A DNA stretch of 37,490 nucleotides from Candidatus Sumerlaeota bacterium (lineage in GTDB: Bacteria > UBP6 > UBA1177). The notes beneath the pieces were generated by a model. The model did no database searches. It saw nothing but the letters and a program-made list of their open reading frames with translations, and had not been told where the DNA came from. The stretch spans positions 1 to 37,490 of the forward strand of contig SLOD01000159.1 in the NCBI GenBank assembly GCA_007132725.1. Reading direction: 5' to 3'. Below are positions 27,952 through 37,490 of the stretch, one piece after another. The position numbers were made by a program, and so were the translations under genes. Within the stretch, counting starts at the first letter, position 1, and every line of letters begins with the position of its first letter.

Positions 27952-30582
27952 ATGAGAAAAGTCAGTGTGTTGAATTTCGTTTTTATCATTTCAATTCTCA
28001 TATTCACACGTGTCGGATATGGAGAAGAACTTACTGTTGATGTACCGGAAGATGGATGGGTAAAAGAAACAGTCATCGCTGTTGAGCCGGTGAACATAGG
28101 AAAACCCGAAATATCCGTCCCTCTGAGCAAATGTGATGTGAACGGCAAAAACTGCAAACGGACGGGAACCTTCAAACATACTTTAAGCAGCGAAGAGATA
28201 TCTCAACTATCGTGGCATTTATACGAAAAGCTTATTTCTTCCAGATTTAATAAAATTATTTTGGGAAGTGATATTTCCACTGCGACTTCAGGCGAAGAGG
28301 CCTTTTCTGTCACCATACCTGAACTTCCCGTTTTTGAACCTTCCGGAGAAAAAAGATTCAGGGCGGAGCTTCAGGAATACATCCCCGAAATATTAAAAGT
28401 AGTTGAAACAACCGTTAATGAATTTTTTCATGGAATGTCGGAAGAGGAGCAGGAAAAGTATATTCAAAAAAAATCTGAAAAGACTGGTCTCCACCCTCGG
28501 CTCATTCCCTTGTTTATGAACACAGTATATCTTTTCGCAGTCAATATTATACATTTGAAGGCAGAAGGAATAATTGTTCCCATAGAAGGAGTGGGTTATG
28601 AACTGCGTTTAAAGGTCAACATGACAGCTGATATCTATATTTACAGCTATGACCGTTACAATAACGATTATGTGTACTCCCAAAGAGAAAGGGTCAGCTC
28701 AACGGAACGGTTGGCAAAAAGATTAGGGTTCCCTGACAAAAGTTCCTATACTGCACTTTTTTCAGAAATGCCCGATCAAGAATCTCCTGAGATAGAGAGT
28801 TTGTGGAAAAGAAGTTTACAGTCTACTATAAATGCTGTAGGCGTTACAGGGAGATACAAACTGAGGAGAAAAAGAGAGTTTTCGATCTATGCACCGGTTA
28901 GATCGGTCTATGGGAGCAATATAGAAGCTCAGTGCGGTCGTTTTGAAGATGTAAGAGTAGACCAACCGATGGCAATAGTAGGACAGGAAAAAGGGAGTGT
29001 TTATACCGCAGGTTATGCAAAAGCCCGTAAAATTGGAGACAACTGTTCCAACAAAGATAACTTGACCAGGTTTAGACGAATTCAAGGTTTTGCCACTGAA
29101 GAGGATATGCTCCATGAAATTCCGTGGTCCGGAGTGATGATCTCAGCAGGAGGAGGTATTAATCAATTTGCCTTGTCTTTTTGGGAGAGCGATCAACTTT
29201 TAAAACTGGGCGGTATTTACGGGGGCTCCCATGTGGAGCTTAATATGAATCTCGGGTATATCTCCAACTTGAGTTTTCTTAGTGAAACATGGCTTTCTTT
29301 TGGTGGCTTTGTCTACGCTTCAGGTAAAAACATTGTCGGTTACTACAGATATCCTGTTTTGGGTGGTGGTTATTTGGGTTTGAGTCGTCGCATATATATG
29401 ACAGGAGGAGGAGTGTTTTTGGCCCCCAATTTCAGATTTGGAGTAATTGCCGGAGGAGCACTGGCTTCAAAATACAACCCTAATGAAGGAGATCTTATTT
29501 TCGGCTCTCTTTTCGTAGAACCCGCTCTGCAACTTGGTTTTACTTTTACACCCGGATTTGAAATGTCAGTTCAGGGTGGATACCAGTTCCCTCTAGCCGG
29601 GAGACTTTATAAAGATAAAGTAAGGATAGCTGACAGTACTGTGGCGTTCAAAAGCGGTTTTACAACTTTGATAAGTTTCCATATACATCTTCCTGTGTTC
29701 AGAGGGGCAGCAGCCTCAAGAGCATTAAGTAAAACAAGCAGACATTGTAGGAACAAGCCGGGCTACAGCGAGCTGCTTCCCGGGGAAAGACCTCTTCCGC
29801 TGCCAGAAATAGAAAAAGAAGAAAAAGAAGAAAAAGAAACTGTTCCTGAGAAAGAGGAGCCCGAGATAGTTGACATATCTGAACTCATTCCTCCACCTTT
29901 TGACAAAAGTAAAGTGGAAGTCATAGACATATTGCATATCAATCCTGAAGTGATAGTGGCTTATGATGAAGCAGTTCATATTGAAAGCGGCGAAAATGTC
30001 CATCAAAACTCGACAGATGCGATTGATGCCTGGAAAAAAGTTGTTGAAATGGAAGGAGAAAATCCATTCCTCGAAATTGCTGAAAAACGGCTCTTTCTCT
30101 GGTTGAAATATCATTTAGCAAAAGGAAAAGAGCTGGAAATGAAAAAAAATGCACTGGAAAACATCAGCACCATACTCCCTCTGGCATCAATATCTGATGA
30201 GCAAAAACTCCATGCTGTTATTCAGTATTTTGAGAAGTATGGTACAAAATACGGAATATCAAGTGTCATGGAAATTCTTTCTGACTCCCAGGATCAGGAA
30301 ACTGTATTGAAAATACTCAACGATCCTGCGTTCGATACAGTGCTTAAAAAGACTATATCTGCCAGATGTGACATTGATGATGCAGAGGCATGTTATACTT
30401 ATGGAAAAACATTTCCTGCAGAAAGTGAGGAAAGAGAGAAGCTTCTTGAAAAAGCTTGCGGCCTCGACTTCATAAAAGCGTGCAGAGAACTTAAGGGGGA
30501 AGAAGAATATCCGGAAGATGAGGAAGAGGAAGCTGAACCGGAAGACTTAGAAAACTTATATGAATATCAGTATGATTACTAA
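27952..30582 (+). CDS. Exported protein, possibly outer-membrane associated, with acidic linker and Sel1/Hcp-like Cys-pair C-terminus
   Basis: N-terminal hydrophobic signal; glycine/aromatic-rich beta-like middle (MISAGGGINQFALSFWESDQLLKLGGIYGGSH...); EKEEKEEKETVPEKEEPEIV linker; CDIDDAEACYTYGKTF...LLEKACGLDFIKACREL; acidic tail EEYPEDEEEEAEPEDLENLYEYQYDY. Confidence 0.6.
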   Translation: MRKVSVLNFVFIISILIFTRVGYGEELTVDVPEDGWVKETVIAVEPVNIGKPEISVPLSKCDVNGKNCKRTGTFKHTLSSEEISQLSWHLYEKLISSRFNKIILGSDISTATSGEEAFSVTIPELPVFEPSGEKRFRAELQEYIPEILKVVETTVNEFFHGMSEEEQEKYIQKKSEKTGLHPRLIPLFMNTVYLFAVNIIHLKAEGIIVPIEGVGYELRLKVNMTADIYIYSYDRYNNDYVYSQRERVSSTERLAKRLGFPDKSSYTALFSEMPDQESPEIESLWKRSLQSTINAVGVTGRYKLRRKREFSIYAPVRSVYGSNIEAQCGRFEDVRVDQPMAIVGQEKGSVYTAGYAKARKIGDNCSNKDNLTRFRRIQGFATEEDMLHEIPWSGVMISAGGGINQFALSFWESDQLLKLGGIYGGSHVELNMNLGYISNLSFLSETWLSFGGFVYASGKNIVGYYRYPVLGGGYLGLSRRIYMTGGGVFLAPNFRFGVIAGGALASKYNPNEGDLIFGSLFVEPALQLGFTFTPGFEMSVQGGYQFPLAGRLYKDKVRIADSTVAFKSGFTTLISFHIHLPVFRGAAASRALSKTSRHCRNKPGYSELLPGERPLPLPEIEKEEKEEKETVPEKEEPEIVDISELIPPPFDKSKVEVIDILHINPEVIVAYDEAVHIESGENVHQNSTDAIDAWKKVVEMEGENPFLEIAEKRLFLWLKYHLAKGKELEMKKNALENISTILPLASISDEQKLHAVIQYFEKYGTKYGISSVMEILSDSQDQETVLKILNDPAFDTVLKKTISARCDIDDAEACYTYGKTFPAESEEREKLLEKACGLDFIKACRELKGEEEYPEDEEEEAEPEDLENLYEYQYDY

Positions 30583-30585
30583 AAT

Positions 30586-31503
30586 TTGAAGATGGAACTC
30601 ATTCTTGCTCCTTTGGCTGAAATAACATCCACAGAGTTCAGAAAACTGTGCTATGAGGGAGGAGCAGATCGTTGCTACAGCGAAATGATATCAGCTAAAG
30701 CCTTGACTTTAAAAAACAAAAAAACTTTTAAGACTGCATCTGTAGATACAAGCGAACCTAAAACCTTTATTCAGTTTTTTGGCAGTGATCCTGAAATAAT
30801 AAAAGATGCTGTCAGCAAAGTCCTTGAAAACACTACTCCCTATGGAATTGATATAAATGCAGGTTGTCCTGTGAAGAAAGTTGTAAAACAAGGTGCCGGA
30901 TCAGCACTTATGGACGACCCGGCAAAACTTGGAGCAATAGTGAAAGCTGTCCGGTCGGTGACACAACTTCCTCTTTCTGTTAAAATAAGGAAAGGATTCA
31001 AAACTCCCAACTACTTAAAATGTGCTTTAGTTTCACAGGAAAACGGTGCAGACGAACTCATTATCCATCCAAGACTCAGAACAGAAATGTTTTCAGGTCT
31101 ATCCGACTATAAAGTATCTCTTGACCTTGCCAAAGTACTTGATATTCCGGTAATACATTCCGGAGACATAAGGTGTGCAGAGGATCTTGAGAAATTTGAG
31201 GGTAGCGGGGTAAAAGGTGCAATGATAGGACGGGGTGTTCTGGGAGCCCCCTGGATATTCGATATCCTTAAAAAAAGAACCGTTGAAAAAGAAAGAAAAA
31301 GGGATATGATGATAAAACATTTTTTATTTTATGTTTTCCATAAAGATAAAAAGTGGGCACACACTATGATGCGGAGGCATGCATCGTGGTACTCTTCAGG
31401 AAAAAACGGAAGTGCCGAATTTAGAAATGCGGTTTTCCGTCCAGAAAAAACAGTTGAAGATACTGTAAAAGACATAAAAAACTTCTTTAAAATAAAGCTA
31501 TGA
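30586..31503 (+). CDS. dus: tRNA-dihydrouridine synthase
   Basis: LAPLAEITSTEFRKLCYEGGAD, GIDINAGCPVKKVVKQGAGSALMDDP (catalytic Cys), SGDIRCAED, GRGVLGAPWIF; start TTG 30586 or ATG 30592. Confidence 0.9.
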   Translation: MKMELILAPLAEITSTEFRKLCYEGGADRCYSEMISAKALTLKNKKTFKTASVDTSEPKTFIQFFGSDPEIIKDAVSKVLENTTPYGIDINAGCPVKKVVKQGAGSALMDDPAKLGAIVKAVRSVTQLPLSVKIRKGFKTPNYLKCALVSQENGADELIIHPRLRTEMFSGLSDYKVSLDLAKVLDIPVIHSGDIRCAEDLEKFEGSGVKGAMIGRGVLGAPWIFDILKKRTVEKERKRDMMIKHFLFYVFHKDKKWAHTMMRRHASWYSSGKNGSAEFRNAVFRPEKTVEDTVKDIKNFFKIKL

Positions 31504-32231
31504 AAAAAATTATCGGTCAAAGTCTGTCTGCTAAAACAATGAGGAAATTTCTCCGTGATGCTAAGGAGGGAAGCAGTTTTCTTATCGGTGGTGAACCGGG
31601 AACAGGGAAAAGATTTCTTGCAGGAATGCTGGTTGACAAACTTTATAAAAAGTCAAATAAAAAGCCTCCGATGGTGAAAATTAAAGATGTGCCTCGTTTT
31701 TCTGAAGAAGGAAGTATTTTTATTACTGAAGACAGGGATCTTTTTGATGCCGTATCCCTTTTAATAAAAGACTCTATCTGGCTTTTGCCTTTAAGGGAAA
31801 GAGAGGCCGATATTGTTGAACTTACTGAATGTTTTATTCAGGAAACTGGAGTTGACGGAGAAAGGTGGTACTCTCAAAAATCTATGAAACTCCTTTTGGA
31901 CTACTGGTGGCCTTTCAATATCGCTGAACTTAAAAGAGTGGTGACTCTGGAGGAGGGGTACAAACTGCTTCCTTATGCGAACATGAAGAAAATTCTGGGA
32001 AATTACAGTGCAACAGAAATCGTTTCAATAAAAATCGAAAGTTTTTGGGACGAACTGGGGGAAAATGTTAACCCGGGAAAATTTTATCATCTTTTCCTTG
32101 ACTCTATTGAAAGAGCATTTATTAAGTCGGCCTTAAAGCAGTGCGGTGGATCTATAACTAAGACTGCTCAACTCCTTAATGTTCACAGGAATACCCTGAC
32201 AAAAAAGATAAAAAAACTGAGAATCAAATGA
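31500..32231 (+). CDS. Degenerate NtrC-like protein: shortened AAA+ domain lacking GAFTGA, Fis-type HTH
   Basis: Walker A GGEPGTGKRFLA; LPLREREADIVELTECFI; WWPFNIAELKRVV; C-terminal SIERAFIKSALKQCGGSITKTAQLLNVHRNTLTKKIKKL (HTH_8). Confidence 0.8.
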   Translation: MKKIIGQSLSAKTMRKFLRDAKEGSSFLIGGEPGTGKRFLAGMLVDKLYKKSNKKPPMVKIKDVPRFSEEGSIFITEDRDLFDAVSLLIKDSIWLLPLREREADIVELTECFIQETGVDGERWYSQKSMKLLLDYWWPFNIAELKRVVTLEEGYKLLPYANMKKILGNYSATEIVSIKIESFWDELGENVNPGKFYHLFLDSIERAFIKSALKQCGGSITKTAQLLNVHRNTLTKKIKKLRIK

Positions 32232-32848
32232 AACACGAAATATATCCTGTAATAAATATTTTAAAAAACGGGAGATATGATGTTTCTTTTGTCGCTTCTG
32301 TTCTTAAAAAACTTTCTCCTAAATATCTTCAAATAAGAATGAAAGAGAGTCCTCTTGATGAAATCATAAAAGTTTCAAAAGAGATAGTGGCATTGAGAAA
32401 CACTCTGAAAATTTCTTCTGCAATAATAGTTAACGATTCTGTCGAAGCTGCCCTGAAAAGTGGTGCGGATGGAGTTCATCTGGGTCAGACGGATACTTCT
32501 CCCCAACAGGTTAAAAGTTTTTGTCCCGGCTTGATAACGGGGCTTTCAACACACTGTATAAAACAAGTTTATCAAGCCAATTCGCTTACCATTGACTACA
32601 TTGGATTCGGACCTGTTTTCAAATCTTCAACTAAATCAGGACACAGTGCTCCAGTTGCTGTTTCAGCTCCTGAAGTTATAAAAATATCAACCCACCCGGT
32701 TGTTTTTATAGGTGGTATAAATAAAAAAAACATTGAAACCCTTCCAGACGGTGATAATATATCATTTGCTGTAGTATCTGCTCTTAATGAGTTTTTACAG
32801 GAAAAAAGTGATGGCAGACAGAGCTATAAACATTTTGGTAGTGGATGA
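32228..32848 (+). CDS. thiE: Thiamine-phosphate synthase / TenI family
   Basis: LQIRMKES, IIVNDSVEAALKSGADGVHLGQTDTSP, DYIGFGPVFKSSTKSG, VFIGGINKKN. Confidence 0.8.
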   Translation: MKHEIYPVINILKNGRYDVSFVASVLKKLSPKYLQIRMKESPLDEIIKVSKEIVALRNTLKISSAIIVNDSVEAALKSGADGVHLGQTDTSPQQVKSFCPGLITGLSTHCIKQVYQANSLTIDYIGFGPVFKSSTKSGHSAPVAVSAPEVIKISTHPVVFIGGINKKNIETLPDGDNISFAVVSALNEFLQEKSDGRQSYKHFGSG

Positions 32849-33932
32849 TTCTATTCAATGCAGGAAACATCTTGAAAGGATCCTGCTTTTGGAAGGTTAC
32901 TCTGTTGTTTTGGCAGAAAACGGGGAAGATGCAGTCCAAATCATAAAAAACAACCATTTCAACCTCATACTCCTCGATATAATTATGCCGGGAATGGACG
33001 GTTTTGAGGTTATAAAAGAAATACATTCTGCCCCGATGTTTTACAATACACCTGTAATTTTTCTTACAGGGAATGATGACAGTGTTTCCAAAATAAAAGC
33101 TTTTGACTTAGGTGCTGTTGATTATATAGTTAAGCCTTTTAACCCTTCTGAGGTGAGAGCAAGGGTTAATGTACATCTTAGAAACGCTATACAGACAAAC
33201 ACTATAATCTGCAGTCAGGCTGAAAAATTAAAGCAAATCGCAATGGTCAGAGAATCTATGCTTGTAAAGCCGTGCGATATTCCTGAAGCTAAGTTTTCTG
33301 TTGTCCATTCTGCAGTCCTGGAAGCGGGGGGTGACTTTTATGATGTGATGCACAGCTCCGGAAAAAGACACTTGTATTTTGTTGCCGACCTTAGTGGTCA
33401 CGATATCGCTGCCAGCTATATGGTACCTGCCGTTAAAGCACTCATTAAACAAAACTCGCTCCCCATATATTCAATACAGGAAACCTTATCGATGATGAAC
33501 CGGGTGCTGTTTGAAATAATGGAAGAAGACAAATATATGACCGCTTTTTATCTGGTCGTTGACAGAGCCCTGGATAAAATATTCTGGGAAGGAGCAGGAC
33601 ATCTTCCCGCACTCTATATCCCTGTTGCCGGTGACCCCGAGTTCCTTGAAAGCAACGGGGATGTTATAGGAATGTTTGAGCAGGCACGATACAGTTCGCT
33701 CACAAAAAAAGTGTCAAAAGGGGACAAGATAGTTCTTTTTACAGACGGCCTGCTTGAAACAGGAAAAAATTCTCCAGTATGGTGCAGTAAAATAAAAGAT
33801 CTGCTGGGAGCAGCCAAAAATGCAAGAAATATTGATATAAGCCGGATCTCTCAAGCGATCTTTGACGAACTTGTAAAACAGGAACAGTCTGAAATGACTG
33901 ATGATATCATAATACTGTCAACAGAAGTTTAA
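32811..33932 (+). CDS. Response regulator with PP2C/RsbU-type phosphatase output (REC-PP2C)
   Basis: NILVVDDS, LILLDIIMPGMDGFEV, VIFLTGNDD, VDYIVKPF; AGGDFYDVM, YFVADLSGHDIAASY, FTDGLLETG, DDIIIL. Confidence 0.9.
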   Translation: MADRAINILVVDDSIQCRKHLERILLLEGYSVVLAENGEDAVQIIKNNHFNLILLDIIMPGMDGFEVIKEIHSAPMFYNTPVIFLTGNDDSVSKIKAFDLGAVDYIVKPFNPSEVRARVNVHLRNAIQTNTIICSQAEKLKQIAMVRESMLVKPCDIPEAKFSVVHSAVLEAGGDFYDVMHSSGKRHLYFVADLSGHDIAASYMVPAVKALIKQNSLPIYSIQETLSMMNRVLFEIMEEDKYMTAFYLVVDRALDKIFWEGAGHLPALYIPVAGDPEFLESNGDVIGMFEQARYSSLTKKVSKGDKIVLFTDGLLETGKNSPVWCSKIKDLLGAAKNARNIDISRISQAIFDELVKQEQSEMTDDIIILSTEV

Positions 33933-33945
33933 CGGACCGGTCTAT

Positions 33946-34731
33946 TTAAAAACAGTTAGTGTACCCGCCACTACAGTGACAATCCGCAAGACAAAAGGAG
34001 ACAAGAACAGTACTGTTTTTATAACAACATAAAAATTCAGTGTCAGAAGGATAACATCCGCAATAGTTATCAGGGACGATATCTTCGTCCAGCCATGTAT
34101 ATTCATCGTCACCATATTCATCGTCATTATATTCTTCGTAATAATCAGTATCGTCAAAATCATTGTATTCTTCATCAAAAAAGATAATGTCAATGTCATT
34201 TTCTTCAGGTTGTTCAGTGTCTGGATGATGGGTGGAATCACATACTCCAAATTCATAATCGGAGCATATATTTCCATCTGAAAAATTAAAGTAGCAGTTT
34301 GCAAAACAGGCATTGAAAACGGATATACCTTTTTTACAGCAAACAGGATTATAGGTAGGTTTGTCACCGCAATCACACATGTCATTGGTAAAATCTTCGG
34401 AGAAGGGGTATTCGAAAGGGGGATCAACTCCTCCATTTATGTCAGTGTCAGGGAGATCATTATCATCATAAACATCAGAGTCATATTCCTCTCCGGTGTT
34501 TCCGGTGTCTCCAGTATTTCCCGTGTCCCCGGTGTCTCCAGTATTTCCCGTATCACCATCAGATACAGATTCATCGGTTGAGCCTTCTGTGAGGTCCTCA
34601 GGCAAACCTTCTTCATGGGATTTGGGAGCACTGTCTCCAAGGTTGACAAATCTGTCACAGGAAAAAAATGGAGACGAAAATAAAAAAGAAATAGTGATCA
34701 CAAATAAAACAGCAGCACTATTTTTCATCAT
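33946..34731 (-). CDS. Acidic, Cys-rich exported protein/lipoprotein with GNTGDTG repeat
   Basis: N-terminal signal ending FFSC; GDTGNTGDTGDTGNTGDTGNTG; Cys pairs MCDCGDKPTYNPVCCKKG; acidic/Tyr-rich EEYNDDEYGDDEYTWLDEDI. Confidence 0.65.
   Translation of the reverse strand: MMKNSAAVLFVITISFLFSSPFFSCDRFVNLGDSAPKSHEEGLPEDLTEGSTDESVSDGDTGNTGDTGDTGNTGDTGNTGEEYDSDVYDDNDLPDTDINGGVDPPFEYPFSEDFTNDMCDCGDKPTYNPVCCKKGISVFNACFANCYFNFSDGNICSDYEFGVCDSTHHPDTEQPEENDIDIIFFDEEYNDFDDTDYYEEYNDDEYGDDEYTWLDEDIVPDNYCGCYPSDTEFLCCYKNSTVLVSFCLADCHCSGGYTNCF
34494..34556 (-). repeat. In-frame tandem repeat encoding (GNTGDTGDT)n, 27-nt period
   Basis: ccggtgtctccagtatttcccgt at 34502-34524 and again at 34529-34551. Confidence 0.8.
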
Positions 34732-35986
34732 TCATAAGCTCCATTATTTCATTTCTTTTGTATCCTCTTGGAAACTCATCTATATATTGTGTGCAAAAGG
34801 TTCTGTCTTTACTTTCTGCTCTATGTTGAGCATAACATCCTCTTATTAAAAGCTCTTCCTTGTAAAGTTTTCCAGAGTTGAGTACATTGTTATAAGCGTC
34901 GAAAAGTTCAATAATTTTGCTATTGCTACCTTCATTGGCATAAATTCTGGAAACTTCAAAAAGAGCAGTCTCTTTTTTCTCTCCTCTTTCAAGCTCCATA
35001 ATAAACAACTGAAGAGCCGCACCTTTTTTTCCGGAATCAAGAGCTTCTCTTCCCTGCGTGAGAAACGATGCATCAGGAGTCACAAAAAGCTTCCTTTCAT
35101 TTTCATCTTTATCTTCAATTTTTCTTTTCTTCCCTGCAGAAACTGGTCTAGGCTCAACCTTTTCCGGACTGATCTGGTATGTTTTACTCATTTTTTCAGA
35201 AAGAGGGGTCACCGAGTTGTCAAAACTGTCAACGACTTCAACAAGACCTCTGATCACCTCAACGGAAAATCTCTCTGAAGATGAATCAAGAATAAAAGAA
35301 GTTCCAAGAACTCTCACAGTGAAACGATCCTTTATGTTGATCCTGAAATCGTCTCCGCTCATAACACTCACTTTAATTTTCCCATCTTTCATTAAAACTG
35401 AATTTTTGTCAGGGGACATTCCTATGTATGTAGGGGCAAGTGTCCTGATCTTTGATCGCCCCGTTTTAAGGACGACATCCTTTTCTTTAACTGCAGGTGA
35501 TTCAGGAACAGAAATTTTGATTTCAGGCTTTTCATACGATACAGCGGTTCTTTCCATATCAGATGCAGCTATAGGAGTGTCCATTGTCCCATCGCTGGAA
35601 GCAGTGCTTAAAAACCCCGCATAGATGATTGCGGCAAGCAATACTGCAGCTGTTGCCGCTGTTAAAGGTTTTATAATAGAGGATGTCCATCCCCTTATAA
35701 AGATGGAAAGGGGGGAACTTTCATGTTTTTCTGTCGTTACATCACCATGAAGAATTTTGAATGAAGCATCTGAAAGGGCTTCGATCTTTTTCTGGTCGGG
35801 AAAATGTGAAATATGTCTGTTAGTCGTCACAGCATGTCTCATAAAATCATAATTTCTTATCATAAAAGAACATTTGCTGCAATTCCTAATATGATCCTGC
35901 ATGTGGGGCAACAATTCCAAATTGCCATCAGAAAAAGCTATTATTTCTTCAATTTCAAGGTGTTTTTTTATCTGGGCCATATTCAC
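34718..35986 (-). CDS. FecR-like anti-sigma factor with N-terminal zinc-finger (HX3CX2C) and TPR-like C-terminus
   Basis: HIRNCSKC (ZAS-type); single TM PLTAATAAVLLAAIIYAGFL; FecR-like DGKIKVSVMSGDDFRINIKDRFTVRVLGTSFIL...VEVIRGLVEVVD; overlaps the sigma gene by 4 bp. Confidence 0.8.
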   Translation of the reverse strand: MNMAQIKKHLEIEEIIAFSDGNLELLPHMQDHIRNCSKCSFMIRNYDFMRHAVTTNRHISHFPDQKKIEALSDASFKILHGDVTTEKHESSPLSIFIRGWTSSIIKPLTAATAAVLLAAIIYAGFLSTASSDGTMDTPIAASDMERTAVSYEKPEIKISVPESPAVKEKDVVLKTGRSKIRTLAPTYIGMSPDKNSVLMKDGKIKVSVMSGDDFRINIKDRFTVRVLGTSFILDSSSERFSVEVIRGLVEVVDSFDNSVTPLSEKMSKTYQISPEKVEPRPVSAGKKRKIEDKDENERKLFVTPDASFLTQGREALDSGKKGAALQLFIMELERGEKKETALFEVSRIYANEGSNSKIIELFDAYNNVLNSGKLYKEELLIRGCYAQHRAESKDRTFCTQYIDEFPRGYKRNEIMELMNDEK

Positions 35987-36585
35987 CTCTGTTTTTTCAT
36001 ATTCCCGAAAATTTTATCATACATCTCTTTTCTGGCATTATATATTCTTGACCACACCGTCTGAAGAGGAGCTTTTAAAAGGTCCGAAATTTCTTTCAGG
36101 GTAAGGTTTTCAACTTCAAAAAGAACAATAGCCATCCGTTTATCAGGAGAAAGAGTTTTAAGAACACTATTGACCATTGCCGCTCTTTCCCCGGCTTCCA
36201 AGATGCAGTCTCCGTTTTTTTCCAAAGCAAGTGAGTCAACAAGAAGTTCAACCGAATCGCAGACAATATCTTTGGATGTTTTTCTTTTTATATATCTGAA
36301 CGCAGTATTTACAGAGACTCTATATAAAAAGGTTGAAAACTGAGAGTCTCTTCTAAAATTTCCGGCGCACTTGGCCAGTTCCATAAAAACCTCCTGCACA
36401 ATATCCTCAGCTTCGCTATCGTATCCGAATATACGGTATACCGTAGCAGAAACTTTAGTGTAGTACCTTTTAATGAGCTCAGTCCATGCTTTCTGATCTT
36501 TATGATCTATAGCGAGATCCAAAAGCTCAATGTCTTCCATTTCACAAAGACCGGGTATGTGTTTCTCCATAGCACACGCTCTCAT
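35983..36585 (-). CDS. ECF-family RNA polymerase sigma factor
   Basis: Region 2 WTELIKRYYTKVSATVYRIFGYDSEAEDIVQEVFMELAK...STFLYRVSVNTAFRYIKRK; region 4 LSPDKRMAIVLFEVENLTLKEISDLLKAPLQTVWSRIYNARKEM. Confidence 0.92.
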   Translation of the reverse strand: MRACAMEKHIPGLCEMEDIELLDLAIDHKDQKAWTELIKRYYTKVSATVYRIFGYDSEAEDIVQEVFMELAKCAGNFRRDSQFSTFLYRVSVNTAFRYIKRKTSKDIVCDSVELLVDSLALEKNGDCILEAGERAAMVNSVLKTLSPDKRMAIVLFEVENLTLKEISDLLKAPLQTVWSRIYNARKEMYDKIFGNMKKQR

Positions 36586-36666
36586 GATTATTCAGTAACA
36601 TGTCAACATGAATTTTATTTATAAATTAATTTTTTTTTACTTTTTTTTTTAATAAGCATTTTTACC

Positions 36667-36696
36667 TTGACTAAGTATCATTCTTTTTGATATACC
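36667..36696 (+). promoter_or_regulatory. Weak candidate sigma70 promoter TTGACT-N18-TATACC upstream of gdhA
   Basis: -35 at 36667-36672; -10-like at 36691-36696. Confidence 0.3.
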
Positions 36697-36702
36697 CAAT
36701 AA

Positions 36703-37490
<788 letters not shown>

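Noticed and set aside
27807-28040. Possible small membrane leader ORF MLTWIMIFATFTSSFFFSFFCLFYEDVF...
   Set aside because: Phe-rich because of poly-T tracts, starts inside the palindrome, lacks a clear RBS and overlaps the real CDS out of frame.
33935-33942. Palindrome GACCGGTC between convergent genes as a terminator
   Set aside because: Only 8 bp with no loop and only a weak T/A run; insufficient as an intrinsic terminator.
33942-34436. Alternate minus-strand ORF (164 aa, MEELIPLSNTPSPK...)
   Set aside because: Shadow frame of the 33946..34731 acidic Cys-rich protein, which has a signal sequence and operon overlap with the FecR-like gene.
34494-34556. 27-nt repeats possibly regulatory or CRISPR-like
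   Set aside because: In-frame coding repeat (GNTGDTGDT)n without spacers.

Overview
The 37.5 kb window is densely coding and AT-leaning. It comes from a Gram-negative-type bacterium with many Sec/lipoprotein signals, acidic/Cys-rich surface proteins and short intergenic gaps. I could not assign a phylum from sequence alone. No tRNA, rRNA, CRISPR array or transposase was seen. Left to right: the 3' part of an acidic-repeat/GLUG surface protein; pepD-like dipeptidase; a CBM9-like lipoprotein; a coiled-coil secreted protein; hydF; a spore-photoproduct-lyase-like radical SAM protein; a Cys-rich repeat lipoprotein; a glycogen/hexose-phosphate module (phosphohexomutase, glgC, GH57, GalT-like); a tricorn-like S41 lipoprotein; glnS; a TolB-like lipoprotein; a stand-alone M41-like HEAGH protein behind a very good sigma-54 promoter; a five-gene minus-strand operon (SPT-like, GNAT-like, NAD epimerase, UDP-sugar dehydrogenase, hexapeptide acyltransferase) resembling a bacterial sphingolipid/glycolipid locus; an 876-aa exported protein; an overlapping dus / degenerate NtrC-like / thiE / REC-PP2C operon; an ECF sigma / FecR-like anti-sigma / Cys-rich lipoprotein operon; and the 5' part of gdhA, which the ORF track missed because it runs off the window. 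The most notable observations are: (1) a GalT-fold protein in the glycogen module that has lost essentially all canonical zinc and catalytic residues; (2) the candidate sphingolipid operon; (3) the sigma-54 promoter driving a stand-alone M41-like protein; (4) an NtrC-like protein lacking GAFTGA; (5) an SPL-like enzyme lacking the catalytic Cys equivalent.
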